A DNA stretch of 51,896 bases from the NCBI GenBank assembly GCA_030611725.1, contig JAUWPG010000002.1, forward strand, positions 1 to 51,896, in the 5' to 3' direction. Both the position numbers and the translations under genes were made by a program. The DNA is from Gammaproteobacteria bacterium. Its GTDB lineage: Bacteria > Pseudomonadota > Gammaproteobacteria > PS1 > Pseudothioglobaceae. Below, piece by piece: positions 9,614-18,014 of this stretch; the first letter of the stretch is position 1, and every line of letters begins with the position of its first letter. The notes beneath the pieces were generated by a model. It saw only the letters and a list, made by a program, of their open reading frames with translations, was not told the DNA's origin and did no database searches.

Positions 9614-10351
9614 TTAATTGCAGATTGTACAAGATTCATCTTTAGAAATTTTAATATCTCTAAAAGTTAAATCCATTGCATCAATCATCATTAATCGACC
9701 TGTTAATTGACTACCTAAATTGAGTACAATTTTAATAGCCTGCAAAGCTTGTAGTGAACCCATTATTCCAGCTACTGGCGCAAGAATTCCATTTTCAACG
9801 CAATTTTCATCATTATTGCCTTCTTTTGAATACAAACATTGATAGCACGGTTGATTCAGCTCATAACCTTTAAATACAGACAATTGACCCTCAAAACGAA
9901 TCACTGCCGCTGAAACTAATGGGGTTTTCTCCCCAACACAGGATTGATTCACTTTAAAACGTGTATCAAAATTATCACTGCCATCTAAAACTACATCAGC
10001 TTTAGCCACCCAATCACCCAAATTATCTTGATTTAATGCTTTAATTGTGGTGACCTTAATATTAGGATTAATGGCTAATATTTTTCTTTTGGCAGAGTCA
10101 ACTTTGAATTGACCGATGTCCTTGGTGTGATGAACTATTTGCCGTTGCAAATTGGACAGCTCAACTTTATCAAAATCAGCAATAATGAGATGTCCAACAC
10201 CTGCCGAGGCAAGATACATGGCAGATGGCGAACCCAATCCACCCACACCAATGAGTAGCATGGTTGAATCCAACAATACTTGCTGCCCTTCTATGCCAAT
10301 TTGTGGCAGCATAATCTGGCGCGAATATCTTAATAAATCTTGATCATTCAT
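9614..10351 (-). CDS. moeB: MoeB/ThiF-family adenylyltransferase
   Basis: This E1-like enzyme adenylates the C-terminal Gly-Gly of a small sulfur-carrier protein (MoaD in molybdopterin synthesis, ThiS in thiamine synthesis). It has 245 residues, with nucleotide site GVGGLGSP (36-42 region), DFDKVELSNLQRQ, and zinc cysteines C169, C172, C241 and C244. C184 (ENCVENGILAPV) aligns with the ThiF active cysteine. No carrier protein or sulfurtransferase gene lies beside it, so MoeB and ThiF cannot be separated by context. Many genomes use one such enzyme for both. It overlaps msrA by 4 nt (ATGA type), so expression is coupled. Confidence 0.88.
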   Translation of the reverse strand: MNDQDLLRYSRQIMLPQIGIEGQQVLLDSTMLLIGVGGLGSPSAMYLASAGVGHLIIADFDKVELSNLQRQIVHHTKDIGQFKVDSAKRKILAINPNIKVTTIKALNQDNLGDWVAKADVVLDGSDNFDTRFKVNQSCVGEKTPLVSAAVIRFEGQLSVFKGYELNQPCYQCLYSKEGNNDENCVENGILAPVAGIMGSLQALQAIKIVLNLGSQLTGRLMMIDAMDLTFRDIKISKDESCTICN

Positions 10352-10836
10352 TTGAAGTATTTATCCAGTTTTGGCGTGATTAACATTGCACAATAAGGTT
10401 GATTTTGGTTGTTATTATAATAATTTTGATGGTAATTTTCGGCTGGATAAAATACATCCAGTTCGCTTACCTCTGTGACAATATCATCACCTAATTTTTC
10501 AACAAACTGTTTGACTTGTGTTTGCTGATCATTATTTGTATAAAACACAGCAGAGCGGTACTGTGTACCTCGATCATTGCCTTGTTGATTGAGCATGGTT
10601 GGGTCATGTGTATCAAAAAATACTTTTAATAATTGATCAAAAGAAACAATTGCCTCGTCAAACTCAATCATGACCACTTCTGCATGTCCAGTGGTACCCG
10701 TGCAAATGTCTTGGTAAGTGGGGTTTTTCGTTGCACCATTACAGTATCCAGATGTGGTGTTTACCACACCCACTGTGTGTTGGAATACAGCTTCAACACA
10801 CCAAAAACATCCGCCGGCAAAATATACTATTTGCAT
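10348..10836 (-). CDS. msrA: Peptide methionine sulfoxide reductase MsrA
   Basis: MsrA reduces the S-form of methionine sulfoxide in proteins. The 162-residue protein begins almost at the catalytic motif: GGCFWC with the nucleophilic Cys10. GHAEVV, RGTQYRSAVFY and AENYHQNY follow in the expected order. A C-terminal Cys in QPYCAMLITPKL can act as recycling residue. It lacks the N-terminal extension of E. coli MsrA, so it is the short cytosolic form. It is the first gene of the msrA-moeB-tdh-kbl-transporter run. No strong Shine-Dalgarno is visible before the ATG at 10836. Confidence 0.95.
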   Translation of the reverse strand: MQIVYFAGGCFWCVEAVFQHTVGVVNTTSGYCNGATKNPTYQDICTGTTGHAEVVMIEFDEAIVSFDQLLKVFFDTHDPTMLNQQGNDRGTQYRSAVFYTNNDQQTQVKQFVEKLGDDIVTEVSELDVFYPAENYHQNYYNNNQNQPYCAMLITPKLDKYFK

Positions 10837-11206
10837 ATAAGATAATTATTAATTAAAAACATTAGTATAGCGCATGCATATAAGCATAATTATTTAAGAA
10901 TTAAAGCCTATATTTGTATAGCGCTTCCATCATGGAAAAGATTGTACCTGATGAGCAATATCAAGTGTTTAAATTACACCAACCGTCGCTTTGTTTGCCT
11001 GTCTTTTTTATTTCATCAAATTAACCAACTTAGATATTGCTTGGCCAAGTTCACGTTGCAAGCAAGCCATCCTAGCTCCCTAGAAATTTCTTAAATTAAA
11101 TTATTCTTAGGGAAAATTATTCACAATTATCTAAAACTACTTTAAGATATGCAATTAAGCAAATGAATAAAGTGGAAAGACCAAACTATTTACAAGGTGA
11201 ATTTTA
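10837..11206. other. Intergenic region between divergent msrA and NIF3-like gene
   Basis: These 370 bp hold no convincing gene. The longest frames are a 30-codon one from ATG 10932 on the plus strand and a 20-codon one on the minus strand, and neither resembles a known protein. The 9-mer GTATAGCGC occurs twice (10865-10873 and 10916-10924, 51 bp apart). On the minus strand the first copy overlaps a TATACT -10-like box that could serve msrA. TTCCATCATGGAA is a short palindrome near 10925-10937. A promoter for the plus-strand gene is listed separately. Confidence 0.5.
11120..11148 (+). promoter_or_regulatory. Candidate sigma70 promoter for the NIF3-like/AI-2E operon
   Basis: TTCACA (11120-11125), 17-bp spacer, TAAGAT (11143-11148). 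Transcription would start near 11155, about 50 nt ahead of the ATG at 11207. Match to consensus is moderate. Confidence 0.45.
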
Positions 11207-11518
11207 ATGTATCACATCAGTTTTTACGTGCCTGAAGCAGATTTAGAAATTGTTAAAAATGCAATGTTTGAAGCAGGTGCTGGAAAATTTAACAACTACG
11301 AGAACTGTGCTTGGCAAACCACTGGTATGGGACAGTTCAAACCGATTGGAGATGCAAAGCCTGCTATTGGCTATCTAGATAAACTCGAAGCCATTGAAGA
11401 ATATAAAGTTGAAATGATGTGTGTGGATGACAACTTGCAGATGGCGATTGAAGCAATGAAATTTTCACACCCTTACGAAGAAGTGGCTCACACCGTTATA
11501 AAAATGGAAAACTTATGA
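11207..11518 (+). CDS. NIF3-like small protein (stand-alone YqfO-type insert domain)
   Basis: The protein is 103 residues. The sequence matches the small PII/CutA-like domain that is inserted in YqfO/NIF3 proteins and also occurs alone. The characteristic blocks are FYVPEADLEIVKNAMFEAGAG (9-26 region), NYENCAWQT, and HPYEEVAHTV near the C-terminus (88-97). Function is unknown; the fold suggests binding of a small ligand or metal. Database entries often carry misleading names such as NGG1-interacting factor. Its stop overlaps the next gene's start in an ATGA (11515-11518), so it is coupled to the permease-like gene. AAGGTG (11197-11202 region) gives a weak Shine-Dalgarno. Confidence 0.8.
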   Translation: MYHISFYVPEADLEIVKNAMFEAGAGKFNNYENCAWQTTGMGQFKPIGDAKPAIGYLDKLEAIEEYKVEMMCVDDNLQMAIEAMKFSHPYEEVAHTVIKMENL

Positions 11519-12585
11519 ACACACCTTACGAACACGGCTTTATGCTCAGCTTATTAGTCTTGGCCATTGGCGGCCTGTTATGGTTGTTTACCCCGTTTAT
11601 TCCTGCACTATTTTTAGCCTTGCTTATTGCAATTGCAACCTTCAAACAATACAATAAATTCCAACAAAAATTCTCAGATTCTAATGCTGCGCTTTTGACA
11701 ACGCTGCTGGTTACCGTTGTGTTGATTCTACCGCTAGGTTATATTCTACTGATTAGTGGATTAGAGATTTCAGCACTGATACAAACTATTAATACTGATT
11801 TTGACACCAAGCAAAGCAACCAAATACTTCATCAAACCGTTTCTGGTTTACCTTTATCTGATTCACTTAAAGTGACTTTAAATGCTGCACTTAGCAGTAA
11901 TATGGAAGGGTTCCTAATCAGTATTAAAGACTTCTCTGTGGTGATTTTAAAGAGCATTGTGTCGCTGTCTTCTTACTTTATCTTCTTCTTAATTGTGACT
12001 GTCTTCTCGCTCTACTACTTCTATATCGATGGCAAGAATACAGTGAAACGACTTAAAGATTTATCGCCGCTAGAAAACCATTTGAATGACATCTTATTCA
12101 ATCAATTTTCAAACCTGTCCATTACCTTGGTAGGTAGCGTCTTTATCATTGCGCTATTACAAGGTGTGGTGTTTTCTATAGGCGTGATGATAGTTGGTCT
12201 GCCTGTACTGTACTTTGGTATCGCCATGGCCTTGGCTAGCTTCATCCCAGTGCTCGGTGGTTTGATTATTTGGCTGCCTTTAAGCTTGTATCTGTATGCG
12301 CAAGGGCAAACCACTGATGCAATGATTATTGTGCTGTTTGGTGCGGTATTAATTGGCACAGTCATTGATCATTTTGTACGACCAATGATTATACAAAAAT
12401 TCTCAAAAAAATCGAATCAATCTAGTGCATTAGACCATACACTAATTACCGTATTATCGACACTTGCTGGCATTATGCAGTTTGGCATCCTGGGTTTATT
12501 TATCGGACCAATTATTGCTGCCATGGCTATCAGCATCTTTGACGTATACGCTATCAAATACGCAGACTCACTCGACCGGTCTTAA
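11515..12585 (+). CDS. AI-2E family transporter (PerM/UPF0118 membrane protein)
   Basis: The 356-residue protein has about eight membrane helices: paired helices at the N-terminus, a polar region (about 85-140), then a C-terminal hydrophobic bundle. GLPVLYFGIAMALASFIPVLGG and VIDHFVRPMIIQ are typical of the AI-2E exporter family. Members have been linked to autoinducer-2 export, Na+/H+ exchange or simply unknown permease roles, so the substrate is open. It overlaps the NIF3-like gene by 4 nt. No quorum-sensing gene is nearby. Confidence 0.85.
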   Translation: MNTPYEHGFMLSLLVLAIGGLLWLFTPFIPALFLALLIAIATFKQYNKFQQKFSDSNAALLTTLLVTVVLILPLGYILLISGLEISALIQTINTDFDTKQSNQILHQTVSGLPLSDSLKVTLNAALSSNMEGFLISIKDFSVVILKSIVSLSSYFIFFLIVTVFSLYYFYIDGKNTVKRLKDLSPLENHLNDILFNQFSNLSITLVGSVFIIALLQGVVFSIGVMIVGLPVLYFGIAMALASFIPVLGGLIIWLPLSLYLYAQGQTTDAMIIVLFGAVLIGTVIDHFVRPMIIQKFSKKSNQSSALDHTLITVLSTLAGIMQFGILGLFIGPIIAAMAISIFDVYAIKYADSLDRS

Positions 12586-12600
12586 AATCCAACAGTCGGG

Positions 12601-12629
12601 TATAATGTTGTCTTTTTTATTAAAGACAA
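12601..12629 (+). promoter_or_regulatory. -10-like box followed by a leader hairpin
   Basis: TATAAT (12601-12606) is followed at once by an 8-bp hairpin, TTGTCTTT (12608-12615) with AAAGACAA (12622-12629), ending 4 nt before the ATG at 12634. No good -35 is seen. The stem could hide the start region of the next gene or mark the end of the permease transcript. Confidence 0.35.
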
Positions 12630-12633
12630 TGCT

Positions 12634-13104
12634 ATGCTTAAAAGACTTGTTAAATTCTTAGAAAACAATCATCCAAAATCAAACATTAATGATTATTTAG
12701 ATGCAAAATACTTACAACTAACTGGGCCTCAACTCAAGCAAATTGCAGATGCATTAAGTTCTAGTGAATTACAAATTAAGCCGGCTTCGCATTGCAGTGC
12801 GGAAAAATTTATTTTTCATTTTGGCAATACGATTATCTTACTACAGAAAGACAATACTGACTCATCAGCCACTTATCAAGCTGAACTTTCATGGGAAACT
12901 GACTTCTTGGCGATTCACTCAACTAGAAATAAAGGCAAGGGCTTTTATTTTATTGCTTTTGAATTTGATAATGATTATCAAGTGACTTTAAAAGAAACAG
13001 ATAAATTCTTAGAAGACCAAGTTAGAAATGAAGAGCAAAACCAAGAATTAATCGACAAGGCAATGCCAGTACTTAAAGGCTTTATGTCAGCTATTTCTGA
13101 ATAA
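12634..13104 (+). CDS. Conserved-looking protein of unknown function
   Basis: I do not recognise this 156-residue protein. It has no signal peptide or membrane helix, is acidic toward the C-terminus, and mixes alpha and beta segments. The N-terminal third is helical with several Lys (LKRLVKFLENN), and the middle has strands (KFIFHFGNTIILLQK, GFYFIAFEFDNDYQ). The last 35 residues are a polar helix (QVRNEEQNQELIDKAMPVL). The ATG at 12634 has no clear Shine-Dalgarno and lies just after a hairpin. It ends 3 bp from the convergent ihfA stop. Codon use looks like that of its neighbours, so it is probably a real gene. Confidence 0.7.
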   Translation: MLKRLVKFLENNHPKSNINDYLDAKYLQLTGPQLKQIADALSSSELQIKPASHCSAEKFIFHFGNTIILLQKDNTDSSATYQAELSWETDFLAIHSTRNKGKGFYFIAFEFDNDYQVTLKETDKFLEDQVRNEEQNQELIDKAMPVLKGFMSAISE

Positions 13105-13107
13105 ATT

Positions 13108-13395
13108 TTAAACGCCTAACTGGGTTTCTTTTTTAAGCTTTGGGCCTGCTTTAAAGGTAACCACTTTTCTAGCAGAAATCAAAACCTGTTCACCAGTTTT
13201 AGGGTTTCTACCAGGTCTAGCAGATTTTTCTCTAACAATAAAATTACCAAAGCTAGACAGTTTTACTGCTTCACCGCTTGCAAGTGCAGCTTTAATTAGA
13301 TCAAAAAAATCATTGGTGATTGACAATGCCTGATTATGATTTACACCAATACCTTCAACCAACAAATCTGCAATGTCTTTTTTAGTGACTGACAT
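13108..13395 (-). CDS. ihfA: Integration host factor subunit alpha
   Basis: IHF is a DNA-bending nucleoid protein of two related subunits. The 95-residue protein has the HU/IHF fold, with the DNA-intercalating tip GRNPKTGE (62-69) carrying the key proline. Its place directly after pheT (1-nt overlap) is the classic proteobacterial position of ihfA, which decides the subunit. The C-terminal tail after FKAGPKLK is short. It would pair with an IhfB encoded elsewhere. HU itself is encoded at 29045-29320. Confidence 0.95.
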   Translation of the reverse strand: MSVTKKDIADLLVEGIGVNHNQALSITNDFFDLIKAALASGEAVKLSSFGNFIVREKSARPGRNPKTGEQVLISARKVVTFKAGPKLKKETQLGV

Positions 13396-15758
13396 TATCT
13401 TTGGGTGGCTGAGAATTTGTTTTGCATCAAGGCCAAAACTTCATCTACCTTTGCATTTACCTCATCATCTGCCAACGTACCTTCTAATGACTGATAAGTT
13501 AAATTCAATGCAACACTCTTTTTGCCAGATTCGATATTTTCACCGGCATAAACATCAAATAAACTCACACTCATAAAATGAGGCTGTTTAAGACGCTCAA
13601 TGCTTTGCATAAGGTCAGCTATTGGTGTGGCTTCATCAAGTACCAGGGCAATATCTCGTTGAGTCTGTTGGTACGACGAAAATGCCTCATATTTAGCAAT
13701 TTTTCCAGTTAGCATAACGTCAAGATCAATTTCGAATAAATAACACTTAGACAGTGACAATTCTTTTTGTACTAATGGTGATAAAGCACCAATCCAACCT
13801 ACTTGTGTGTCATTCAATACAATCTTAGCTGTTTGTCCTTTTTGCAACGCAGGGTGTTCAGCAGCTTCAAAAGAAAACTGTGCGCCAGTTAGTATTAATA
13901 ATGATTCTAAATCAGCCTTAGCATCAAAGAAATCTAGTGGCTGAATATCACTAGACCACTGTGAGTCAAAACGATTTCCTGATACAACGCCGGCTAATTT
14001 ATTAGACTGCTCATCTGCTTGAACACCCTCAAAACATAAACCAATTTCAAAAAATCTGGCATCAGTGTGGCCACGCCTTTGATTTGATTCAACTGTTTGC
14101 AACAAGCCTGCCCAAAGTGATGAACGCATGGTTGACATATCAGCCGATATTGGATTAGATAATGTAATTTTCTTAGCATCTGGATCAATCAAATTATGAT
14201 ACTTTTCAGACACAAAACTATAAGTGATAACCTCTTGATAACCACGACTAACTAATGCTTGCATAACGTCGTACTTGTCAACACTAGACTCTTGAATAGC
14301 GTCAATATTAGCATCTAGAGAAAGTTTTTGTACTGGCAGCTTATCGTAACCATAAAGCCTTGCTAACTCTTCAATTAAATCTGCTGGAATACGAATATCA
14401 AACCTAAAGCTTGGCGGAATAATAGTCCAAGAATTATCAGATTTATTGCTAATTTCAAAATCTAAATTGGTGAATTTTTCTTCAATCCAGCTTGATTCTA
14501 GTTCAAAGCCTAAGATTTTCTGAATTTTTTCTTGAGTAATGATGATTGGTGTCAGCTCTGGTAATTCGTTTTCGTCAACACAAGTGTTAATATCACTGGC
14601 TTCACCGCCACAAATATCTATAATTAACTGCGTTGCCCTATCCATTGCAACTTCAGTAATATTGAAATCTACACCACGCTCAAAACGAAGTGATGATTCG
14701 GTATGCAAGCCATAACTTCTTGCCTTGCCAGCTATAGAAACCGGTTCAAAAAAAGCGCTTTCTAACAAAATTTGGGATGAATGATCTTGTGTAGAACTGC
14801 TCATACCACCCATTACACCTGCAATTGCTAGTGGGGCCGAGTCATCGGCAATAATTAGAGTGTCGTCGTTTAATTCGACTGTTGTTTCATTTAACAAGTC
14901 TAGCTTCTCGCCAGATTTAGCCATACGGACATCAATAGAGCCATTTATTTTAGCCACATCAAAGGCATGCATTGGCTGACCTAACTCTAATAAAACATAA
15001 TTGGTAATATCAACCACCGGAGAATGCACTTGCTGGCCTGAGCGTATTAGCTTGTCAGTCATCCATTTAGGAGTTTTAACAGTGTTGTCAACCCCTTTTA
15101 TGGTTCTGGTTAAATACTTCGGACAAGCTTGTGTATTGCTTACACCGGTGTTAATACTTGATTTACCTTGTGCACTAACTTCAAACTTAGGCATGTCAAA
15201 CGCCATGTTGTAATTAGCACTTACTTCACGTGCTACACCCAGTACTGAGAAACAATCACCACGGTTCGGGGTAATATCTAATTCGATAATATTATCATCA
15301 AGATCTAAATATTCTCTAATGTCTTGACCAATCGGCGCATCACTGTCAAGCTCTGAAATACCGTCCGATGAATCACTCATGCCGAGTTCTGATTCTGAGC
15401 AAATCATACCAAAGGAAGCTACGCCGCGTAGTTTGGCTTTTTTAATTTTTAAACCACCTGGTAATTTTGCGCCAACCGTTGCAACAATTACTTTTAAACC
15501 AGTACGTACATTTTTAGCACCGCAGATAATTTGTAAGTTTTCATCGGCACCAACATCTACATGACACAAATTTAACTTATCAGCATCCGGGTGTTTTTCA
15601 CAGCTAATTATATGACCAACCACAACTTTATCGAAAGCCGGCGCGACAGATTCAATGCCGTCGACTTCAAGGCCGGCCATCGTAAGTTTCTCAGCCAATA
15701 CTTTGTCACTTACATTAGGATTAATCCATTCTCGCAACCAAGAAGTTGAAATATTCAT
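13395..15758 (-). CDS. pheT: Phenylalanyl-tRNA synthetase beta subunit
   Basis: PheT forms the (alpha-beta)2 enzyme that charges tRNA-Phe. The 787-residue protein has the normal domain order: N-terminal EMAP-like tRNA-binding domain (about 40-150), B3/B4 editing domain (about 210-380), B5 domain (about 400-470), the catalytic-like core, and a C-terminal FDX-ACB domain (about 690-785). Length matches E. coli PheT (795). It starts 4 bp after pheS and its end overlaps the ihfA start by 1 nt. No frame damage is seen. Confidence 0.97.
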   Translation of the reverse strand: MNISTSWLREWINPNVSDKVLAEKLTMAGLEVDGIESVAPAFDKVVVGHIISCEKHPDADKLNLCHVDVGADENLQIICGAKNVRTGLKVIVATVGAKLPGGLKIKKAKLRGVASFGMICSESELGMSDSSDGISELDSDAPIGQDIREYLDLDDNIIELDITPNRGDCFSVLGVAREVSANYNMAFDMPKFEVSAQGKSSINTGVSNTQACPKYLTRTIKGVDNTVKTPKWMTDKLIRSGQQVHSPVVDITNYVLLELGQPMHAFDVAKINGSIDVRMAKSGEKLDLLNETTVELNDDTLIIADDSAPLAIAGVMGGMSSSTQDHSSQILLESAFFEPVSIAGKARSYGLHTESSLRFERGVDFNITEVAMDRATQLIIDICGGEASDINTCVDENELPELTPIIITQEKIQKILGFELESSWIEEKFTNLDFEISNKSDNSWTIIPPSFRFDIRIPADLIEELARLYGYDKLPVQKLSLDANIDAIQESSVDKYDVMQALVSRGYQEVITYSFVSEKYHNLIDPDAKKITLSNPISADMSTMRSSLWAGLLQTVESNQRRGHTDARFFEIGLCFEGVQADEQSNKLAGVVSGNRFDSQWSSDIQPLDFFDAKADLESLLILTGAQFSFEAAEHPALQKGQTAKIVLNDTQVGWIGALSPLVQKELSLSKCYLFEIDLDVMLTGKIAKYEAFSSYQQTQRDIALVLDEATPIADLMQSIERLKQPHFMSVSLFDVYAGENIESGKKSVALNLTYQSLEGTLADDEVNAKVDEVLALMQNKFSATQR

Positions 15759-15762
15759 ATGC

Positions 15763-16776
<1,014 letters not shown>

Positions 16777-16796
16777 TTAAAAAAATATGGTTTGAT

Positions 16797-16826
16797 AAAA
16801 AGCCATAGATTTCTCTATAGCCTTTT
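16797..16826 (-). terminator. Terminator or attenuator between rplT and pheS
   Basis: On the minus strand GGCTATAGA, a GAAA tetraloop and TCTATGGC form a stem (one G-U pair), extended by A/T pairs and followed by TTTTTAT. E. coli has an attenuator at the same place. Here there is no room for a leader peptide, so regulation, if any, would work differently. Confidence 0.7.
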
Positions 16827-16833
16827 AACTTGT

Positions 16834-17202
16834 TTATTTAACAGCTGCTGCAATAGCGACCTTAGCTTGATCTGCAATTTTAGCGAATGCTGCTTTATCA
16901 AAAATTGCAATATCCGATAAAACTTTACGATCAATTTCAATGCCTGCTTTGTTTAAGCCGTCAATCATTCTTGAATAGCTTAAACCATTGTTACGTGCTT
17001 CAGCATTAATACGAACAATCCAAAGTCTACGGAACTGGCGACGTCTTTGACGACGATCACGATACGCATATTGACCTGCTTTGATTACTGCTTGCTTGGC
17101 AACGCGATAGACTTTTGATCTTGCGCCGTAATAGCCTTTAGCTTTCTTTAAAATTTTCTTATGTTTAGCGTGCGCCTGCACACCTCTTGATATTCTTGCC
17201 AT
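16834..17202 (-). CDS. rplT: 50S ribosomal protein L20
   Basis: L20 binds 23S rRNA early in assembly. In E. coli it also represses its own operon by binding the leader upstream of rpmI. The protein is 122 residues and very basic, starting [16 protein letters not shown], with [21 protein letters not shown] in the middle and the SYSRMIDGL helix. This is full family length. It is 14 bp behind rpmI and followed by the hairpin before pheS. Confidence 0.98.
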   Translation of the reverse strand: MARISRGVQAHAKHKKILKKAKGYYGARSKVYRVAKQAVIKAGQYAYRDRRQRRRQFRRLWIVRINAEARNNGLSYSRMIDGLNKAGIEIDRKVLSDIAIFDKAAFAKIADQAKVAIAAAVK

Positions 17203-17216
17203 TTTCTATACTCCTA

Positions 17217-17414
17217 TTAACTATACGGTAACATTTTACGAACCATTGGTACGTCAACTTTCTCGACGCTATCCGGTGAACGTAAGCTACGCTTTCTAGA
17301 AGTACTCTTCTTTGTCAAAATATGACGCAGGTGAGAGTGTTTACATTTATAACCACCACTGGCAGTTTTCTTAAAGCGCTTTGCAGCACCTCGATTGGTC
17401 TTCATCTTTGGCAT
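17217..17414 (-). CDS. rpmI: 50S ribosomal protein L35
   Basis: L35 is a small structural ribosomal protein. The sequence has 65 residues, the standard size, with [17 protein letters not shown] at the start and [15 protein letters not shown] in the middle. A strong AAGGAG lies upstream. The spacer before it has several small hairpins. It precedes rplT in the conserved infC-rpmI-rplT order. Confidence 0.98.
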   Translation of the reverse strand: MPKMKTNRGAAKRFKKTASGGYKCKHSHLRHILTKKSTSRKRSLRSPDSVEKVDVPMVRKMLPYS

Positions 17415-17487
17415 AATTTACTCCTTGCCCTATCGGGCTTTATTCCCTTTTTCAGGGTGTTATATCAAATAAGCTTTAAACTTATTT
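17415..17487 (-). promoter_or_regulatory. Structured leader of rpmI-rplT
   Basis: Between infC and rpmI three small hairpins can form: AAATAAG/CTTATTT (17467-17473 with 17481-17487), CCCT/AGGG (17445-17448 with 17454-17457) and GCCC-TATC-GGGC (17427-17438). The last lies right at the rpmI Shine-Dalgarno. L20 autoregulation acts in this spacer in E. coli. That this one binds L20 is inference. Confidence 0.4.
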
Positions 17488-18012
17488 CTTTTTTGATTTG
17501 GGTGCCAGCATCATGCCTAGCTGACGACCCTCCATCTTTGCCTTTTGTTCTACATTGGCAAATTCTTCTGTATCTTTCTCAATTCTGTCTAGAATTTCCA
17601 TACCCAATTCTCTATGCTGCATCTCGCGTCCACGGAACCAAATACTTACTTTAACCTTGTCACCATTATCTAAAAATTTAACCAAATTTCTAAATTTAAT
17701 TTGATAATCGCCTTCTTCGGTGCCTGGGCGATATTTAATAGTTTTAACAGTGTTTTTCTTTTGTTTCTTTTTCTGGTCACTCAGTTGCTTTTTTTGTTCA
17801 TATAGAAATTTACCAAAATTCATAATTTTACAAACAGGCGGTTCAGCATTAGGAGAGACTTCAACCAAGTCTAGACTAGCCTCTTTTGCCATCTCTTTTG
17901 CTTTGCTTGTGCTTACAACACCAGCTTGATCGCCATTGGCATCAATTAATCGAACTTCTGAAACTTTAATATAGTCATTAATCCGAGTTTTTACTTTGTA
18001 TGGTTTTTTAAT
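17482..18012 (-). CDS. infC: Translation initiation factor IF-3, rare ATT start
   Basis: IF-3 checks initiator tRNA and start codon pairing on the 30S subunit. The first ATG in frame (17892) would cut off most of the N-terminal domain. The frame stays open upstream and encodes [20 protein letters not shown] and [20 protein letters not shown], which is the normal IF-3 N-terminus. The only reasonable start is ATT at 18012, followed by AAA as in E. coli infC, with AGAGGA about 6 nt upstream inside the end of thrS. This gives 176 residues (E. coli 180). The conserved linker and C-domain ([20 protein letters not shown]) follow. E. coli IF-3 limits its own synthesis through its AUU codon, and this gene probably does the same. 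It begins 2 nt after the thrS stop. Confidence 0.93.
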   Translation of the reverse strand: MKKPYKVKTRINDYIKVSEVRLIDANGDQAGVVSTSKAKEMAKEASLDLVEVSPNAEPPVCKIMNFGKFLYEQKKQLSDQKKKQKKNTVKTIKYRPGTEEGDYQIKFRNLVKFLDNGDKVKVSIWFRGREMQHRELGMEILDRIEKDTEEFANVEQKAKMEGRQLGMMLAPKSKKK

Positions 18013-18014
18013 AA

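Noticed and set aside
13108-13395. A second HU instead of IHF alpha
   Set aside because: Its position directly after pheT and the GRNPKTGE tip favour ihfA.
16777-16833. PheM-like leader peptide before pheS
   Set aside because: Only a hairpin fits into this spacer; no small frame with Phe codons was found.
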